A stretch of 64,000 bases of DNA from Azospirillum tabaci (GTDB lineage Bacteria > Pseudomonadota > Alphaproteobacteria > Azospirillales > Azospirillaceae), in NCBI RefSeq assembly GCF_014596085.1, contig NZ_JACCJY010000010.1, positions 1 through 64,000 of the forward strand, given 5' to 3'. The position numbers and the translations under genes were made by a program. This document shows positions 50,177-60,244 of this stretch, in pieces (within the stretch, counting starts at the first letter, position 1; every line of letters starts with the position of its first letter). Below the pieces are notes generated by a model, which saw only the letters and a list, made by a program, of their open reading frames with translations, was not told the origin of the DNA and made no database searches.

Positions 50177-52324
50177 GTGACCGAACTTCAGGACCTGGAA
50201 GCGACCTGCATCGAAGCGGACGCGCCGGAGCGCTTCATCAACCGCGAACTGTCGTGGCTGGCCTTCAACCAGCGCGTCCTGGATGAGGCGTCCAACCCGA
50301 ACCACCCGCTGCTCGAGCGGTTGAGGTTCCTGTCGATCTCCTCCAGCAACCTCGACGAATTCTACATGGTCCGCGTCGCCGGCCTGAAGGGGCAGGTGGC
50401 CGCGGGGGTGAAGACCCCCAGCGCCGAGAACCTGACCCCGGCCCAGCAGCTCACCGCGGTGAACCAGCGCATCGTCGAGCTGATGAACGCGCAGCAGACC
50501 ATGTGGCGCAGCCTGAAGCAGGATCTGCGCGAGGCCGGCATCATGGTGGTCGACGCCGAGGACCTGACCGAGGGGGAGAAGGACTGGCTGGAGGCCAAGT
50601 TCCTCGACGACATCTTCCCCATCCTGACCCCCATCGCCGTGGACCCGGCGCACCCGTTCCCCTTCCTGCCCAACCTGGGCTTCTCGCTGGCGCTGCAGCT
50701 GCACGAACCGGTGAAGGGGCGGCACCTCGACGCGCTGGTCCCGCTGCCGGCGCAGCTCGACCGCTTCATCCGCCTGCCGGGGTCGGAGATCCGCTTCATC
50801 CAGCTGGAAAAGCTGGTGATGCTGTTCATCGACCGGCTGTTCCCGCCGTTCCAGGTCAAGGCGCACGGCGTCTTCCGCGTGCTGCGCGACAGCGAGATGG
50901 AAATCGAGGAGGAGGCGGAGGATCTGGTCCGCACCTTCGAAAGCGCGCTGAAGCGCCGCCGCCGCGGCAGCGTCATCCGGCTGGCCACCGACGCCGGCAT
51001 GGCCGCCGACCTGCGTGAGTTCCTGCGCCACGAGCTGCGCGTCTCGAACGACGACGTGTTCATCCTCGACGGGCTGATCGGCCTGTCGGACACCCGCCAG
51101 TTGATCGTCGACGAGCGGCCCGATCTGGTCTTCCGCCCCTTCAACGCCCGCTTCCCGGAGCGCATCCGCGACTTCGGCGGCGACTGCTTCGCGGCCATCC
51201 GCGACAAGGACATCGTCGTTCACCACCCGTACGAGAGCTTCGACGTGGTGGTGCAGTTCATCCGGCAGGCGGCGCGCGACCCGCAGGTGGTCGCCATCAA
51301 GCAGACGCTCTACCGCACCAGCAAGGACAGCCCGATCGTCGCCGCGCTGATCGAGGCGGCGGAGGCCGGCAAGTCGGTGACCGCTCTGGTCGAGCTGAAG
51401 GCCCGCTTCGACGAGGAGGCCAACATCCGCTGGGCGCGCGACCTGGAACGCGCGGGCGCCCAGGTCGTCTACGGCTTCGTCGATCTGAAGACGCACGCCA
51501 AGGTATCGCTGGTGGTGCGGCGCGAGAACAAGGCGCTGCGCAGCTACGTCCATTTCGGGACGGGCAACTACCACCCGATCACGGCGAAGGTCTACACCGA
51601 CCTGTCTTTCTTCACCTGCGACCCGGCGCTTTGCCACGACGCGGCGGTGATGTTCAACTACATGACCGGCTACGCCACGCCGAAGCTGTTGGAGAAGATC
51701 GCCATCGCCCCGATCACGCTGCGCCAGAAGCTGGGCCAGCTGATCGACGCGGAGGTTGCCAACGCTGCCGCCGGCAAGCCTGCCCACATCTGGGTGAAGC
51801 TGAACTCCCTGGTCGATTCGGAGATCATCGACCGGCTCTACAAGGCGTCGCAGAAGGGCGTGCAGATCGACATGGTGATCCGCGGCATCTGCTGCCTGCG
51901 CCCCGGCGTCAAGGGCCTGTCGGAGAACATCCGGGTGCGCAGCATCGTCGGGCGCTTCCTGGAGCACGGGCGCGTCATCTGCTTCGCCAACGGCCACGCG
52001 CTGCCCAGCCCGCAGGCCAAGGTCTTCATTTCCTCCGCCGACTGGATGACGCGCAACCTGGACCGCCGCATCGAGACGCTGGTGCCCATCGAGAACCCGA
52101 CGGTGCACGAGCAGGTGCTGGACCAGATCATGGTCGCCAACCTGAAGGACGAGGCGAACACCTGGAAACTCGGCCCCGACGGCGTTTATCATCGGGTGGA
52201 GGCTGGTCCGGACGCGTTCAGCGCCCATAACTATTTCATGACGAACCCCAGCCTGTCGGGTCGCGGCAGCGCGCTCAGCAGCAAAAAGACGCCGCCGCGG
52301 TTGAAGCTGCGTACGGTCATTTGA
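50177..52324 (+). CDS. ppk1: Polyphosphate kinase 1
   Basis: 715 aa from GTG, full length. It makes polyphosphate from ATP reversibly, through a phosphohistidine. N-domain [20 protein letters not shown]; head domain; catalytic regions [38 protein letters not shown] (catalytic His), and [18 protein letters not shown] 5 nt before GTG. The 217-nt upstream region, shared with divergent sixA, has no Pho-box-like repeat that I can recognise. Followed by ppx at 13 nt. Confidence 0.97.
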   Translation: MTELQDLEATCIEADAPERFINRELSWLAFNQRVLDEASNPNHPLLERLRFLSISSSNLDEFYMVRVAGLKGQVAAGVKTPSAENLTPAQQLTAVNQRIVELMNAQQTMWRSLKQDLREAGIMVVDAEDLTEGEKDWLEAKFLDDIFPILTPIAVDPAHPFPFLPNLGFSLALQLHEPVKGRHLDALVPLPAQLDRFIRLPGSEIRFIQLEKLVMLFIDRLFPPFQVKAHGVFRVLRDSEMEIEEEAEDLVRTFESALKRRRRGSVIRLATDAGMAADLREFLRHELRVSNDDVFILDGLIGLSDTRQLIVDERPDLVFRPFNARFPERIRDFGGDCFAAIRDKDIVVHHPYESFDVVVQFIRQAARDPQVVAIKQTLYRTSKDSPIVAALIEAAEAGKSVTALVELKARFDEEANIRWARDLERAGAQVVYGFVDLKTHAKVSLVVRRENKALRSYVHFGTGNYHPITAKVYTDLSFFTCDPALCHDAAVMFNYMTGYATPKLLEKIAIAPITLRQKLGQLIDAEVANAAAGKPAHIWVKLNSLVDSEIIDRLYKASQKGVQIDMVIRGICCLRPGVKGLSENIRVRSIVGRFLEHGRVICFANGHALPSPQAKVFISSADWMTRNLDRRIETLVPIENPTVHEQVLDQIMVANLKDEANTWKLGPDGVYHRVEAGPDAFSAHNYFMTNPSLSGRGSALSSKKTPPRLKLRTVI

Positions 52325-52337
52325 TTGAGGACATCGG

Positions 52338-53885
52338 TTGCTTATGACGCCGGCGCAGGAACACACGGTCGCCACCAAGGTCGTCGACAAGGGCGAGCGG
52401 ATCGCCGTCATCGACATCGGGTCCAACTCGATCCGGCTCGTCGTCTATGACGCTCTGAAGCGGTCGCCCCTGCCGGTCTTCAACGAAAAGGTCCTGTGCG
52501 GGCTCGGCCGCGGGGTTGAGAAGACCGGTTGCCTGAACCCGGACGGCGTGATCCAGGGCCTGGAGGCCCTGGAACGCTTCGCCCTGCTGGCCGCGGGCAT
52601 GCGCGTCGGGCGGCTGGACGTCATCGCCACGGCGGCGGTGCGCGACGCCACGGACGGACCGGCCTTTGTCCAGCGGGTGAAGGACCGCACCGGCCTCGAC
52701 GTCGGCGTCATCAGCGGCGAGGAGGAGGCGCGGCTGTCCGCCATGGGCGTGCTGTCCGGCACCCCCGCCGCGGACGGCCTGGTCGGCGACCTCGGCGGTG
52801 GAAGCCTGGAACTGGTGCGTCTGGAGCGCGGCGTGATCGGCGAGCATCTGACGATGCCGCTGGGGCCGTTGCGCCTGATGGAACTGAACCCCGCCAAGCC
52901 GAACGGGCTGGTCCGGGCCATCGACCAGCATCTGGAAAAGCTGGACTGGCTGGCGCAACTCCGCGGCAAGCCCTTCTACCCGGTGGGCGGCGGCTGGCGG
53001 GCCCTGGCCAAGCTGCACATGGAGCATGTGAAGCACCCGCTGCACATCATCCACCACTACACGGTGCCCTTCGCCGAGGCGCGGGACTTCGCCGGGCTGA
53101 TCGCCAAGCAGAGCCGGTCCTCGCTGGAGAAGATGTCCGGCTCCCGCCGCCGGGTCGACACGCTGCCCTACGCGGCGCTGGTGTTCGAGCGGTTGTTGCG
53201 GATGGTCCAGCCGTCCAACGTGGTGTTCTCGGCCTTCGGTCTGCGTGAAGGGCATCTCCACGCCCTGCTCGATCCGGAGACGCAGCGGCAGGACCCGCTG
53301 CTGGCTGCGGCGGAGGATTGGGCGCAGCGCTTCGTCCGCATCGGCGATCCGGCCCTGCTGGTGTCTTGGACTGGCAATCTTTTCGCCGGGGAGGACGATG
53401 CGGCGTTGCGGCTGCGGCAGGCTTCCTGCCTGCTCAGCGACGTGGGTTGGGCCGAGCATCCCGATTACCGGGCGGAGCACGCCTGCCTGCGCATCCTGCG
53501 CTACCCCTTCCCAGGCATCGACCATGACGAGCGGGCCTTCCTGGCGTTGGCCGTCTACGCCCGCTACGCCGGTTCCATCGACGGGCTTGGCATCCCCAAT
53601 GCGGTCACCTCGGGGCCGCGGGCGCTGCTGAGCGACGCCCAGGCGCGCAAGGCGCTGGTGCTGGGGTTGGCCCTGCGGCTGGCCCACACGCTGACCGGCG
53701 GGGCCACCGCGCTGCTGCAGCGCACGTCCCTGAAGGTGTCGGGGGAGCGGCTGGTGCTGACCCTGCCGGACGATTTCAGCGTGCCCGCCGGAGAGACGGT
53801 GCAGCGGCGCCTGGACGCGCTGGCGAAGGCGCTGAACCGCAAGGGCGAGATCGTGCCGCCGGCCCGGCCGCAAGCGGCGGAGTAG
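52338..53885 (+). CDS. ppx: Exopolyphosphatase (Ppx/GppA family)
   Basis: 515 aa. ASKHA-fold phosphatase: AVIDIGSNSIRLVVYDA (phosphate loop 1), VIATAAVRDATDG, EEEARLSAMGV, GDLGGGSLELVRLE (phosphate loop 2), and C-terminal helical domain with HEHVKHPLHIIHHY-like MEHVKHPLHIIHH. It removes phosphates from polyphosphate ends and perhaps pppGpp. TTG 52338 with GAGG 7 nt upstream is preferred over ATG 52344. Pairs with ppk1 13 nt upstream: synthesis and breakdown in one operon. Confidence 0.93.
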   Translation: MLMTPAQEHTVATKVVDKGERIAVIDIGSNSIRLVVYDALKRSPLPVFNEKVLCGLGRGVEKTGCLNPDGVIQGLEALERFALLAAGMRVGRLDVIATAAVRDATDGPAFVQRVKDRTGLDVGVISGEEEARLSAMGVLSGTPAADGLVGDLGGGSLELVRLERGVIGEHLTMPLGPLRLMELNPAKPNGLVRAIDQHLEKLDWLAQLRGKPFYPVGGGWRALAKLHMEHVKHPLHIIHHYTVPFAEARDFAGLIAKQSRSSLEKMSGSRRRVDTLPYAALVFERLLRMVQPSNVVFSAFGLREGHLHALLDPETQRQDPLLAAAEDWAQRFVRIGDPALLVSWTGNLFAGEDDAALRLRQASCLLSDVGWAEHPDYRAEHACLRILRYPFPGIDHDERAFLALAVYARYAGSIDGLGIPNAVTSGPRALLSDAQARKALVLGLALRLAHTLTGGATALLQRTSLKVSGERLVLTLPDDFSVPAGETVQRRLDALAKALNRKGEIVPPARPQAAE

Positions 53886-53895
53886 TGGTTTTTAG

Positions 53896-54036
53896 CCCTC
53901 TCCCGTCCCGGGAGAGGGAGGGACCCGCCGCGAAGCGGTGGAAGGGTGAGGGTGCCCTCAAGGACCAATGCCTTGATTCTCGCACGACCCTCACCCGCCT
54001 GCTTCGCAGGCACCCTCTCCCGGGGCGGGAGAGGGG
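53896..54036. repeat. Large palindromic repeat between convergent ppx and EAL-like genes
   Basis: Two palindromic units (53896-53918 and 54013-54036, CCCTCTCCCG...CGGGAGAGGG) are arranged as mirror images around 54 kb, joined by GGTGAGGGT / ACCCTCACC arms and small hairpins (CCGCCGCGAAGCGG, GCCTGCTTCGCAGGC). The roughly 140-nt stretch can fold into one cruciform. It fills the whole spacer between convergent genes. Confidence 0.75.
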
Positions 54037-54054
54037 ACTAAACTGGAAGAACCC

Positions 54055-55344
54055 TCACGCCACCTTGGCGTGGGCGATGGCTTCGCGGACGCTCACGCCC
54101 TTGCGCAGGATGTTGTCCACGGCGCGGCCCTGCACCATCGTGATGCCGACCTTGTGGGCGTAGACCAGACTCGACACGCTGTCGCAGCGCGCCAGGATGA
54201 ACTTGCAGCGGTCCTGCTCCTGGATGCGTTCGATGAAGTACTTCTCGAAGGTCGGGTCCATCTCCAGCATGTCGTTGGACCAGAAGATCTTCGCGTAGTC
54301 GGCGTTCAGGTATTCCAGGTCGAAGTTCGTCACCCAGAAGGGGTTCAGCCCGTCCACCGCGATCTGGTAGCGGCGGTCCTGGGCGAACTCCACCACCTCG
54401 TTGAACAGCGACAGATTCTCGATCAGGTCGCCCTTGGAGATTTCAAGCACCACCTGCCCGCGGAAATCGAGGGGAAGCCGCTCGTCGAACTTCACGAAGC
54501 CGGTGGAAATGACGGTGGACAGGTTGATGTTGATGCCGATGCGCCGGCCCCGCATGAAGCTGAGCCCGTGGTTCAGCGCCCGCAGCACCGACTGGTCGAG
54601 GTTGGCCGTGAAATAGTTGAACAGCCACTTGTTGGCCGTGATGTCGTAATCCGGGCAGAGCCGTTCCTGAAGCAGCTTGATGGAGATGTAGAGTTCGAAA
54701 TAGGCCATGTCCTCTTCGGCGTTGCGGCCGATGTTGGCAATGGCCTGATTGAACAGGAAGGGCGACAGGTCGAACATCTGCATGGAGCGTTCGAGCTTCG
54801 CCATCTCCTCCAGCGTGATCGGCGGCTTCGTCTCGTTGGAGTGGTCGCCGGTCTCGTTCGCCTGCAGTTCCTCGATGAAACGGATGACGTTGATGAAGTT
54901 CAACGCCAGTTCCATGATCGAGTAGAGCGAGAATTCCTTGTAGGGGTTCGCCCCGGTCAGGGTCGTCTTCGCCAGGAAGATCTGCTCCACCTTCTGACAG
55001 ACGTCGGTGACGCCGGTCAGCTTCAGCCCCTTGTAGAGGATGATGACGTCGCCGTTGGAAATGTTGAAGGATTGCAGATAGGAGGCCTTGCTCGCCAGTT
55101 CCTGGATGATCGTGCGGACGATCATCTGGCTGGACGGGTCCTTGTCCCGCAGCAACGACAGGTGCATGTGGATCAGGCGCATGCCCTGCAATTCGGACTT
55201 CGCGGAGCGGAGCAGATTCAGCAGCTTGTCGTTGTCAAATTCAGGCTTCTGGTCCTTCGCGGCGGCGACGGCAGCCTGCTTCTCCGTCGTGGAGAGGCGG
55301 ACGCGGTCGCGTCCTATGGGTGGTTTGCCGCCGAACCTGCTCAT
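54055..55344 (-). CDS. Degenerate EAL-fold protein
   Basis: 429 aa, soluble. C-terminal half looks like an EAL domain without catalysis: GININLSTVIST (NLS motif), QVVLEISKGDL (ELT/S-like Glu), YQIAVDGLNPFWVTN where DDFGTG is expected, DYAKIFWSN (Lys), and KFILARCDSVS where aEGVE is expected. The metal-binding EAL start motif is absent. The N-terminal half (about 1-190) is helical with no known domain. Likely a c-di-GMP-independent or binding-only protein. Preceded by 264 nt of A/T-rich DNA shared with the rnd gene end. Confidence 0.7.
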   Translation of the reverse strand: MSRFGGKPPIGRDRVRLSTTEKQAAVAAAKDQKPEFDNDKLLNLLRSAKSELQGMRLIHMHLSLLRDKDPSSQMIVRTIIQELASKASYLQSFNISNGDVIILYKGLKLTGVTDVCQKVEQIFLAKTTLTGANPYKEFSLYSIMELALNFINVIRFIEELQANETGDHSNETKPPITLEEMAKLERSMQMFDLSPFLFNQAIANIGRNAEEDMAYFELYISIKLLQERLCPDYDITANKWLFNYFTANLDQSVLRALNHGLSFMRGRRIGININLSTVISTGFVKFDERLPLDFRGQVVLEISKGDLIENLSLFNEVVEFAQDRRYQIAVDGLNPFWVTNFDLEYLNADYAKIFWSNDMLEMDPTFEKYFIERIQEQDRCKFILARCDSVSSLVYAHKVGITMVQGRAVDNILRKGVSVREAIAHAKVA

Positions 55345-55608
55345 ACGCGAAATCCCCCGGGTGGGCGCATAGGGCGTGTGCGCACCTTATAGGCGAGAAT
55401 TCCATCCGCGAACCACACCGAGCCGATACACGGCATGGATACGGAGCCCGTGACTTATTAGCCCTGACCTTTTTTAACAATGCCTTAAAGCGCTGTTAAT
55501 TGCGATGAATTGTTTCATAATTTTGGCTAAACGTCGCGAAGCTGACCGAACCTGTAACGGCCCAAGCCGACTCTTGCGCCATTCTGGAACGATTCTGGAA
55601 GGGGCCGT

Positions 55609-56775
55609 TTACGACCCCTCTCCATTGCCCGCCGGAACGATGCGGACACGGCGGTCGAGCACCGCCAGACCGATGCGGCCATGCTTCAGCGCAAGCGCGT
55701 CATCGCCGAACAATTCCCGGCGCCAGCCCTGCATCGCCGGCACCTGGGCCTCGTCGTCCGCGGCGATGGCCTCCAGATCGGCGGCGGAGGCGATCAGCTT
55801 GGACGCCACATTGTTCTCTTCGCACTTCATTTTCAGAAGCACGCGCAACAGCTCAACGACTGGTTGCAGGCCCGGCGGGGGCTCCTCGCGCGGCTCGACG
55901 CGCGGCAGTTCGGACTCCGGCAGGTCAAGCCCCTTCTGGACACAGGCCAGCACCTCGGCGCCCTGGCGGCCTTCCGCGAAGCCGCGGCCCATGCCGCGCG
56001 TGCGGGCGAGGTCGTCCACGCTGGTCGGGGCGTGGGCGGCGATCTCCAGCAGCGCCTCGTCGCGGAGCACGCGGGAGCGCGGCAGATCGCGGCGTTGCGC
56101 CTCGCGCTCCCGCCATGCCGCCAGCTCCTTCAGCACGGCCATGAAGCGCGGCTTGTTGGTCCGCACCTTCAGCCGCAGCCAGGAGCTGTCCGGGTCCACC
56201 TGATAGGTGGCGGGATCGGTCAGGACGGCCATCTCCTCTTCCAGCCAGTGGGCGCGGCCGGAGCGGACGAGGCGGCGCTTCAGCTTCTCGTAGGCCGGGC
56301 GCAGGTGGATCACGTCGGACAGGGCGTAGGTCAGCTGCCGCTCGGTCAGCGGACGCTGCGACCAGTCGGTGAAGCGGCTGGACTTGTCGATGCGCGCCCC
56401 GGCCAGCTTGGTGACCAGCGTCTCGTACCCGACGCTCTCCCCGAAGCCGCAGACCATGGCGGCGACCTGGGTGTCGAACAGCGGGTGGGGGATCTGGCCG
56501 GACAGGTGCCAGAAGATTTCCACGTCCTGCCGGGCGGCGTGGAACACCTTGAGGATCGCCGGGTCCACCATCACGCGGAACAGCGGCGCCAGATCGATGC
56601 CTTCGGCCAGCGGGTCGATGGCGACCGCGCCGTTCGGCCCGCCCACCTGCACGAGGCAGAGCTGCGGCCAATAGGTCTTCTCGCGCAGGAATTCAGTGTC
56701 GACGGTGATGTAGTCCACCCCGGCCAGCGAGCGGCAGAAGGCGTCAAGGTCTTCGGTGGTCGTGATGAGTGTCAT
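55609..56775 (-). CDS. rnd: Ribonuclease D
   Basis: 388 aa from MTLITTTEDLDAFCRSLAGV. DEDDy 3'-5' exoribonuclease: Exo I DYITVDTEFLREKTY (Asp, Glu), Exo II VFHAARQDVEIFWHL (Asp), Exo III with LTYALSDVIHLRPAYEKL (Tyr, Asp). A C-terminal HRDC domain (about 210-290: RDLPRSRVLRDEALLEIA, ARTRGMGRGFAEG) and a second helical domain follow. Trims 3' ends of tRNA and other stable RNAs. It lies divergent from aspS; the shared spacer has no terminator. Confidence 0.94.
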   Translation of the reverse strand: MTLITTTEDLDAFCRSLAGVDYITVDTEFLREKTYWPQLCLVQVGGPNGAVAIDPLAEGIDLAPLFRVMVDPAILKVFHAARQDVEIFWHLSGQIPHPLFDTQVAAMVCGFGESVGYETLVTKLAGARIDKSSRFTDWSQRPLTERQLTYALSDVIHLRPAYEKLKRRLVRSGRAHWLEEEMAVLTDPATYQVDPDSSWLRLKVRTNKPRFMAVLKELAAWREREAQRRDLPRSRVLRDEALLEIAAHAPTSVDDLARTRGMGRGFAEGRQGAEVLACVQKGLDLPESELPRVEPREEPPPGLQPVVELLRVLLKMKCEENNVASKLIASAADLEAIAADDEAQVPAMQGWRRELFGDDALALKHGRIGLAVLDRRVRIVPAGNGEGS

Positions 56776-56941
56776 GCGGGCTTCATACACGAGCGCGCGA
56801 CCGCGCGAAAGCTCGCCCTTCGGCAACTCTCCCAGCGTGCAGCGGACGCGGATGGCGACTTGACATTCCGGCGCTGTCGGTGTGGTGTGTCGGGCCGCCT
56901 TTCCGCGCAGGATTCCGACCTTTTCCAAGGTGTTTCGACCC

Positions 56942-58771
56942 ATGCACCCCTACCGCACGCACACCTGCGGCCAGCTTCGCGAAGAGAACGCCGGTCAGAT
57001 TGTCCGCCTGTCGGGCTGGATCAACCGCAAGCGCGACCATGGACAGCTCCTGTTCATCGACCTGCGCGACCATTACGGCCTGACGCAGTGCGTGGTCGAC
57101 ACCTCCAACCCGGCCTTCCAGGCGGCGGAGCGGCTGAAGCTGGAATCGGTCATCACCGTGACCGGCAAGGTGGTCAAGCGCACGGCGGAGACCATCAACG
57201 ACCGCTTGCCGACCGGCCGCATCGAGGTGCAGATCGCCGAGCTGACGGTGCAGGGCGAGGCGGAGCAGATCCCGCTGCAGGTCAACCAGGACACCGACGC
57301 CGGCGAGGACGTGCGCCTGCGCTACCGCTTCCTCGACCTGCGCCGCGAGCGCATCCACGAGAACATCCTGCTGCGCTCGCGCGTCATCGCGTCGGCGCGC
57401 CGCCGCATGATCGACCAGGGCTTCACCGAGTTCCAGACGCCGATCCTGACCGCCTCCTCGCCGGAGGGGGCCCGCGACTATCTGGTGCCGAGCCGCAACC
57501 ATCCGGGCAAGTTCTACGCGCTGCCCCAGGCGCCGCAGCAGTTCAAGCAGCTGCTGATGGTCGCCGGGTTCGACCGCTACTTCCAGATCGCCCCCTGCTT
57601 CCGCGACGAGGACGCCCGCGCCGACCGCTCGCCGGGCGAGTTCTACCAGCTCGACTTCGAGATGTCCTTCGTCACCCAGGAGGACGTGTTCGCCGCCATC
57701 GAGCCGGTGCTGCACGGCATCTTCGACGAGTTCGGTGGCTTCCGCCGCGAGACGCCGCCGGCCATCGACAAGCCGCCCTTCCGCCGCATCTCCTTCGCGG
57801 AGTCGATGCTGAAGTACGGCAACGACAAGCCGGACCTGCGCAACCCGCTGGAGATCACCGACGTCACCGCCGTCTTCAAGCGCGACGACGTGGAGTTCCG
57901 CGCCTTCAAGCAGACGCTGGAGAAGGGCGGCGTGGTCCGCGCCATCCGCGCCCCGAAGGTGTCCGACAAGCCGCGCAGCTTCTTCGACAAGCTGAACGAC
58001 TGGGCGCGCGGCCTCGGCGCTCCGGGCCTCGGCTACATCATCTTCGAGGCGGCGGGCGGCAAGGGCCCGATCGCCAAGTTCGTGCCGGAGGCCGCCCAGG
58101 CGGAGCTGCGCACGGCGGCGGGCGTGGAGGACGGCGACGCGGTCTTCTTTGTCTGCGACCAGCCCGGCCCGGCGGCCAAGCTGGCCGGCTTCGCCCGCAC
58201 GAAGATCGGCGAGGAACTCGACCTGATCGAGAAGAACGCCTTCCGCTTCTGCTGGATCGTCGACTTCCCGATGTACGAGCTGGACGAGGAAACCAACAAG
58301 GTCGTCTTCAGCCACAACCCCTTCTCCATGCCGCAGGGCGGCTTGGAGGCGCTGAACACGATGAACCCGCTGGACATCAAGGCGTACCAGTACGACATCG
58401 TCTGCAACGGCGTGGAGCTGTCGTCGGGCGCCATCCGGAACCATCTGCCGGAGCTGATGTACAAGGCGTTCGAAATCGCCGGCTACCCGCCGGAGGAGCT
58501 GGAAGCCCGCTTCGGCGGCATGCTCAGCGCCTTCAAGCTGGGCGCCCCGCCGCACGGCGGCTCGGCCCCGGGCATCGACCGCATCGTGATGCTGCTGGCC
58601 GACGAGCCGAACATCCGCGAGGTCATCGCCTTCCCGCTGAACCAGCGCGCGGAAGACCTGCTGATGCAGGCCCCGGCCCCGGTGGACCAGGCACGCCTGC
58701 GCGAACTGCACCTGAAGCTGGACCTGCCGAAGCCGAAGGTCGCCGCCGAGGCGCCGAAGGCCGCCACCTGA
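56942..58771 (+). CDS. aspS: Aspartyl-tRNA synthetase
   Basis: 609 aa, bacterial type with GAD insert. Start [22 protein letters not shown]-fold anticodon domain ([20 protein letters not shown]); class II motif 1 region, motif 2 [19 protein letters not shown], and motif 3 [13 protein letters not shown]. An upstream in-frame Met is non-conserved. Charges tRNA-Asp, possibly tRNA-Asn too if the cell lacks AsnRS; that cannot be told here. A strong bidirectional terminator follows. Confidence 0.97.
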   Translation: MHPYRTHTCGQLREENAGQIVRLSGWINRKRDHGQLLFIDLRDHYGLTQCVVDTSNPAFQAAERLKLESVITVTGKVVKRTAETINDRLPTGRIEVQIAELTVQGEAEQIPLQVNQDTDAGEDVRLRYRFLDLRRERIHENILLRSRVIASARRRMIDQGFTEFQTPILTASSPEGARDYLVPSRNHPGKFYALPQAPQQFKQLLMVAGFDRYFQIAPCFRDEDARADRSPGEFYQLDFEMSFVTQEDVFAAIEPVLHGIFDEFGGFRRETPPAIDKPPFRRISFAESMLKYGNDKPDLRNPLEITDVTAVFKRDDVEFRAFKQTLEKGGVVRAIRAPKVSDKPRSFFDKLNDWARGLGAPGLGYIIFEAAGGKGPIAKFVPEAAQAELRTAAGVEDGDAVFFVCDQPGPAAKLAGFARTKIGEELDLIEKNAFRFCWIVDFPMYELDEETNKVVFSHNPFSMPQGGLEALNTMNPLDIKAYQYDIVCNGVELSSGAIRNHLPELMYKAFEIAGYPPEELEARFGGMLSAFKLGAPPHGGSAPGIDRIVMLLADEPNIREVIAFPLNQRAEDLLMQAPAPVDQARLRELHLKLDLPKPKVAAEAPKAAT

Positions 58772-58824
58772 CGGCTCGAGCTTCCCTTTCCCTTCCCGCT
58801 TCGGCGGGGAGGGGAGGGCGGCCA

Positions 58825-58870
58825 ACAAGAAAGCCCCCCGTCCGCGAGGCCGGGGGGCTTTCTTGTTTTG
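58825..58870. terminator. Strong hairpin terminator after aspS
   Basis: A 16-bp perfect stem (ACAAGAAAGCCCCCCG / CGGGGGGCTTTCTTGT) with a 10-nt loop is followed by TTTT. The A-rich left side gives a U-rich tail in the other direction too, so it could serve both aspS and the convergent small gene at 58884. Clearest terminator in the window. Confidence 0.92.
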
Positions 58871-58883
58871 GATCGGAAAGGCG

Positions 58884-59111
58884 TCAGGCCGCGACGTTGC
58901 CGGCGGGGGCCGATCCGATCATGCGGTAATAGTTGGAGTCGACCAGAACGAGGCAGCTCAGCGTCTTCGCATCGCCTTCGTCCTCCGTGCTGACCACGCG
59001 GGCATGCGGGATGCCGAACAGGGTCACGGTCTCCCGCACGCGCCAGGACCGCCCGTTGGTCGCGCCAACGGTCTGGAACACCTGTCCCACCAAAACCTGC
59101 TTCTTGGCCAT
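58884..59111 (-). CDS. Small hypothetical protein, 75 aa
   Basis: MAKKQVLVGQVFQTVGATNG, then RSWRVRETVTLFGIPHARVV and a C-terminal DSNYYRMIGSAPAGNVAA. A compact beta-rich protein; no known domain. GAGG lies 8 nt before the ATG; an in-frame extension upstream lacks such a site. Convergent with aspS across a shared terminator. Function unknown. Confidence 0.7.
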   Translation of the reverse strand: MAKKQVLVGQVFQTVGATNGRSWRVRETVTLFGIPHARVVSTEDEGDAKTLSCLVLVDSNYYRMIGSAPAGNVAA

Positions 59112-59260
59112 AGGAAAACCCTCATCCTGCTGTCGGTGCGCGACACGAATCCGCGGCGGCGTGGCCACGCACCATGCACAGTTTAGGCCAGTTTCCTCAA
59201 AATATGGCAAAATGAATTGTAACGAAATGCGCCATGGGCTGTGACCTTTGCGATTGGCGG

Positions 59261-60151
59261 TCAGCAGCCGGACTTCGGCAGGGCCTCCACCTTCTCCAAA
59301 ATGGCGTTTACGGTGAAGTCGCCGTAGTCGATCTGCATGGACTCAGCCACGCCGTTCTGCAGCAGGCGCAGGCTCATCTCATACTCCGGCTGCGCCGAAT
59401 CGCTCTTCAACGGGAAGAAGGCCATGCGCACCGGCCACGCCTTCTTGCCCTTCAGCAGCGGGTCGGCGCCGTCCTCCTTGGCTTGGATGGCCGCGCCGAT
59501 GACCGTGGACACCTCGGTCGCCCCTTCGGAATCGGCGCCGTCGAAGACGACCCGGTTGAAGAAGGTGTCGCCGGCGCCAGCGTGGTCGAGCACCGCCAGG
59601 GTGTGGGCCGTCGGGAACATGGTGTTGGGGGGCAGTTCCATGTCCTGGGGCTCCGGCTTGGAGAAGGCGGCGGTGCCGGTGCCGTCCTTGGCCAGCCGGG
59701 CGTCGCCACGCACCTCCTCGTCCTCCTCCCCGTTGATCAGCTTGCGGACGTTGAAGCGGTAGCGCTGGCCGTCCTTGGCCTCCCACGTCGTGTAGTTGGT
59801 GGTCATCGCCATCTCGTCGCCCTCGGCGTAGACGAAGCGGAGCTGGAAGCGCTGCTCCGTCGTCCAGCCGTCGCAGGCGTCGGCCCATTCGAACAGCATG
59901 CGGCCTCGCACGTCGCTGACCTTGGAGCTGTTGCGTGCGGACAGCAGCGACATCTTGTAGACGGCGCGGTGGGGCAGGATGTTCGCCGCGGCACCGGCCG
60001 CCGCTCCCACCGCCGCGCCGGCCGCGTTGGCGGGGGCCGCCTGAGCCGGGCCGGTGGCGGGAAGGGCGGTCAGGGACACCAGGAACGCGCCGAAGGTCGC
60101 GCAAAGGGCGAGGCGGGCGGCGGAGCGGCGGTTCTGCAAAGCGACATCCAC
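59261..60151 (-). CDS. EipB-like cell envelope protein (DUF1849)
   Basis: 296 aa. Signal peptide (about 1-38, PATGPAQAAPA), Ala/Gly linker, then a beta-rich domain: ILPHRAVYKMSLLSARNSSK, MLFEWADACDGWTTEQRFQL, MTTNYTTWEAKDGQRYRFNV and a C-terminal VEALPKSGC. The two Cys (DACDGW and the last residue) match the conserved disulfide of Brucella EipB, a spiral beta-sheet periplasmic protein needed for envelope integrity. Family match by eye; role inferred from Brucella. Confidence 0.85.
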   Translation of the reverse strand: MDVALQNRRSAARLALCATFGAFLVSLTALPATGPAQAAPANAAGAAVGAAAGAAANILPHRAVYKMSLLSARNSSKVSDVRGRMLFEWADACDGWTTEQRFQLRFVYAEGDEMAMTTNYTTWEAKDGQRYRFNVRKLINGEEDEEVRGDARLAKDGTGTAAFSKPEPQDMELPPNTMFPTAHTLAVLDHAGAGDTFFNRVVFDGADSEGATEVSTVIGAAIQAKEDGADPLLKGKKAWPVRMAFFPLKSDSAQPEYEMSLRLLQNGVAESMQIDYGDFTVNAILEKVEALPKSGC

Positions 60152-60244
60152 AGGTGATTGGCAGCGTCGGATGGATTATGGGTGTTTCGGCGTCGGAGCG
60201 GAAGGCCCGACCCCCCGAATAAACGGAAGGCTGAGGACAGATTC

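Noticed and set aside
47755-58929. Other very long opposite-strand frames over CYTH-CHAD, ppk1, ppx and aspS
   Set aside because: Each overlaps a gene with complete catalytic motifs; the frames exist because stop codons are rare at this GC content.
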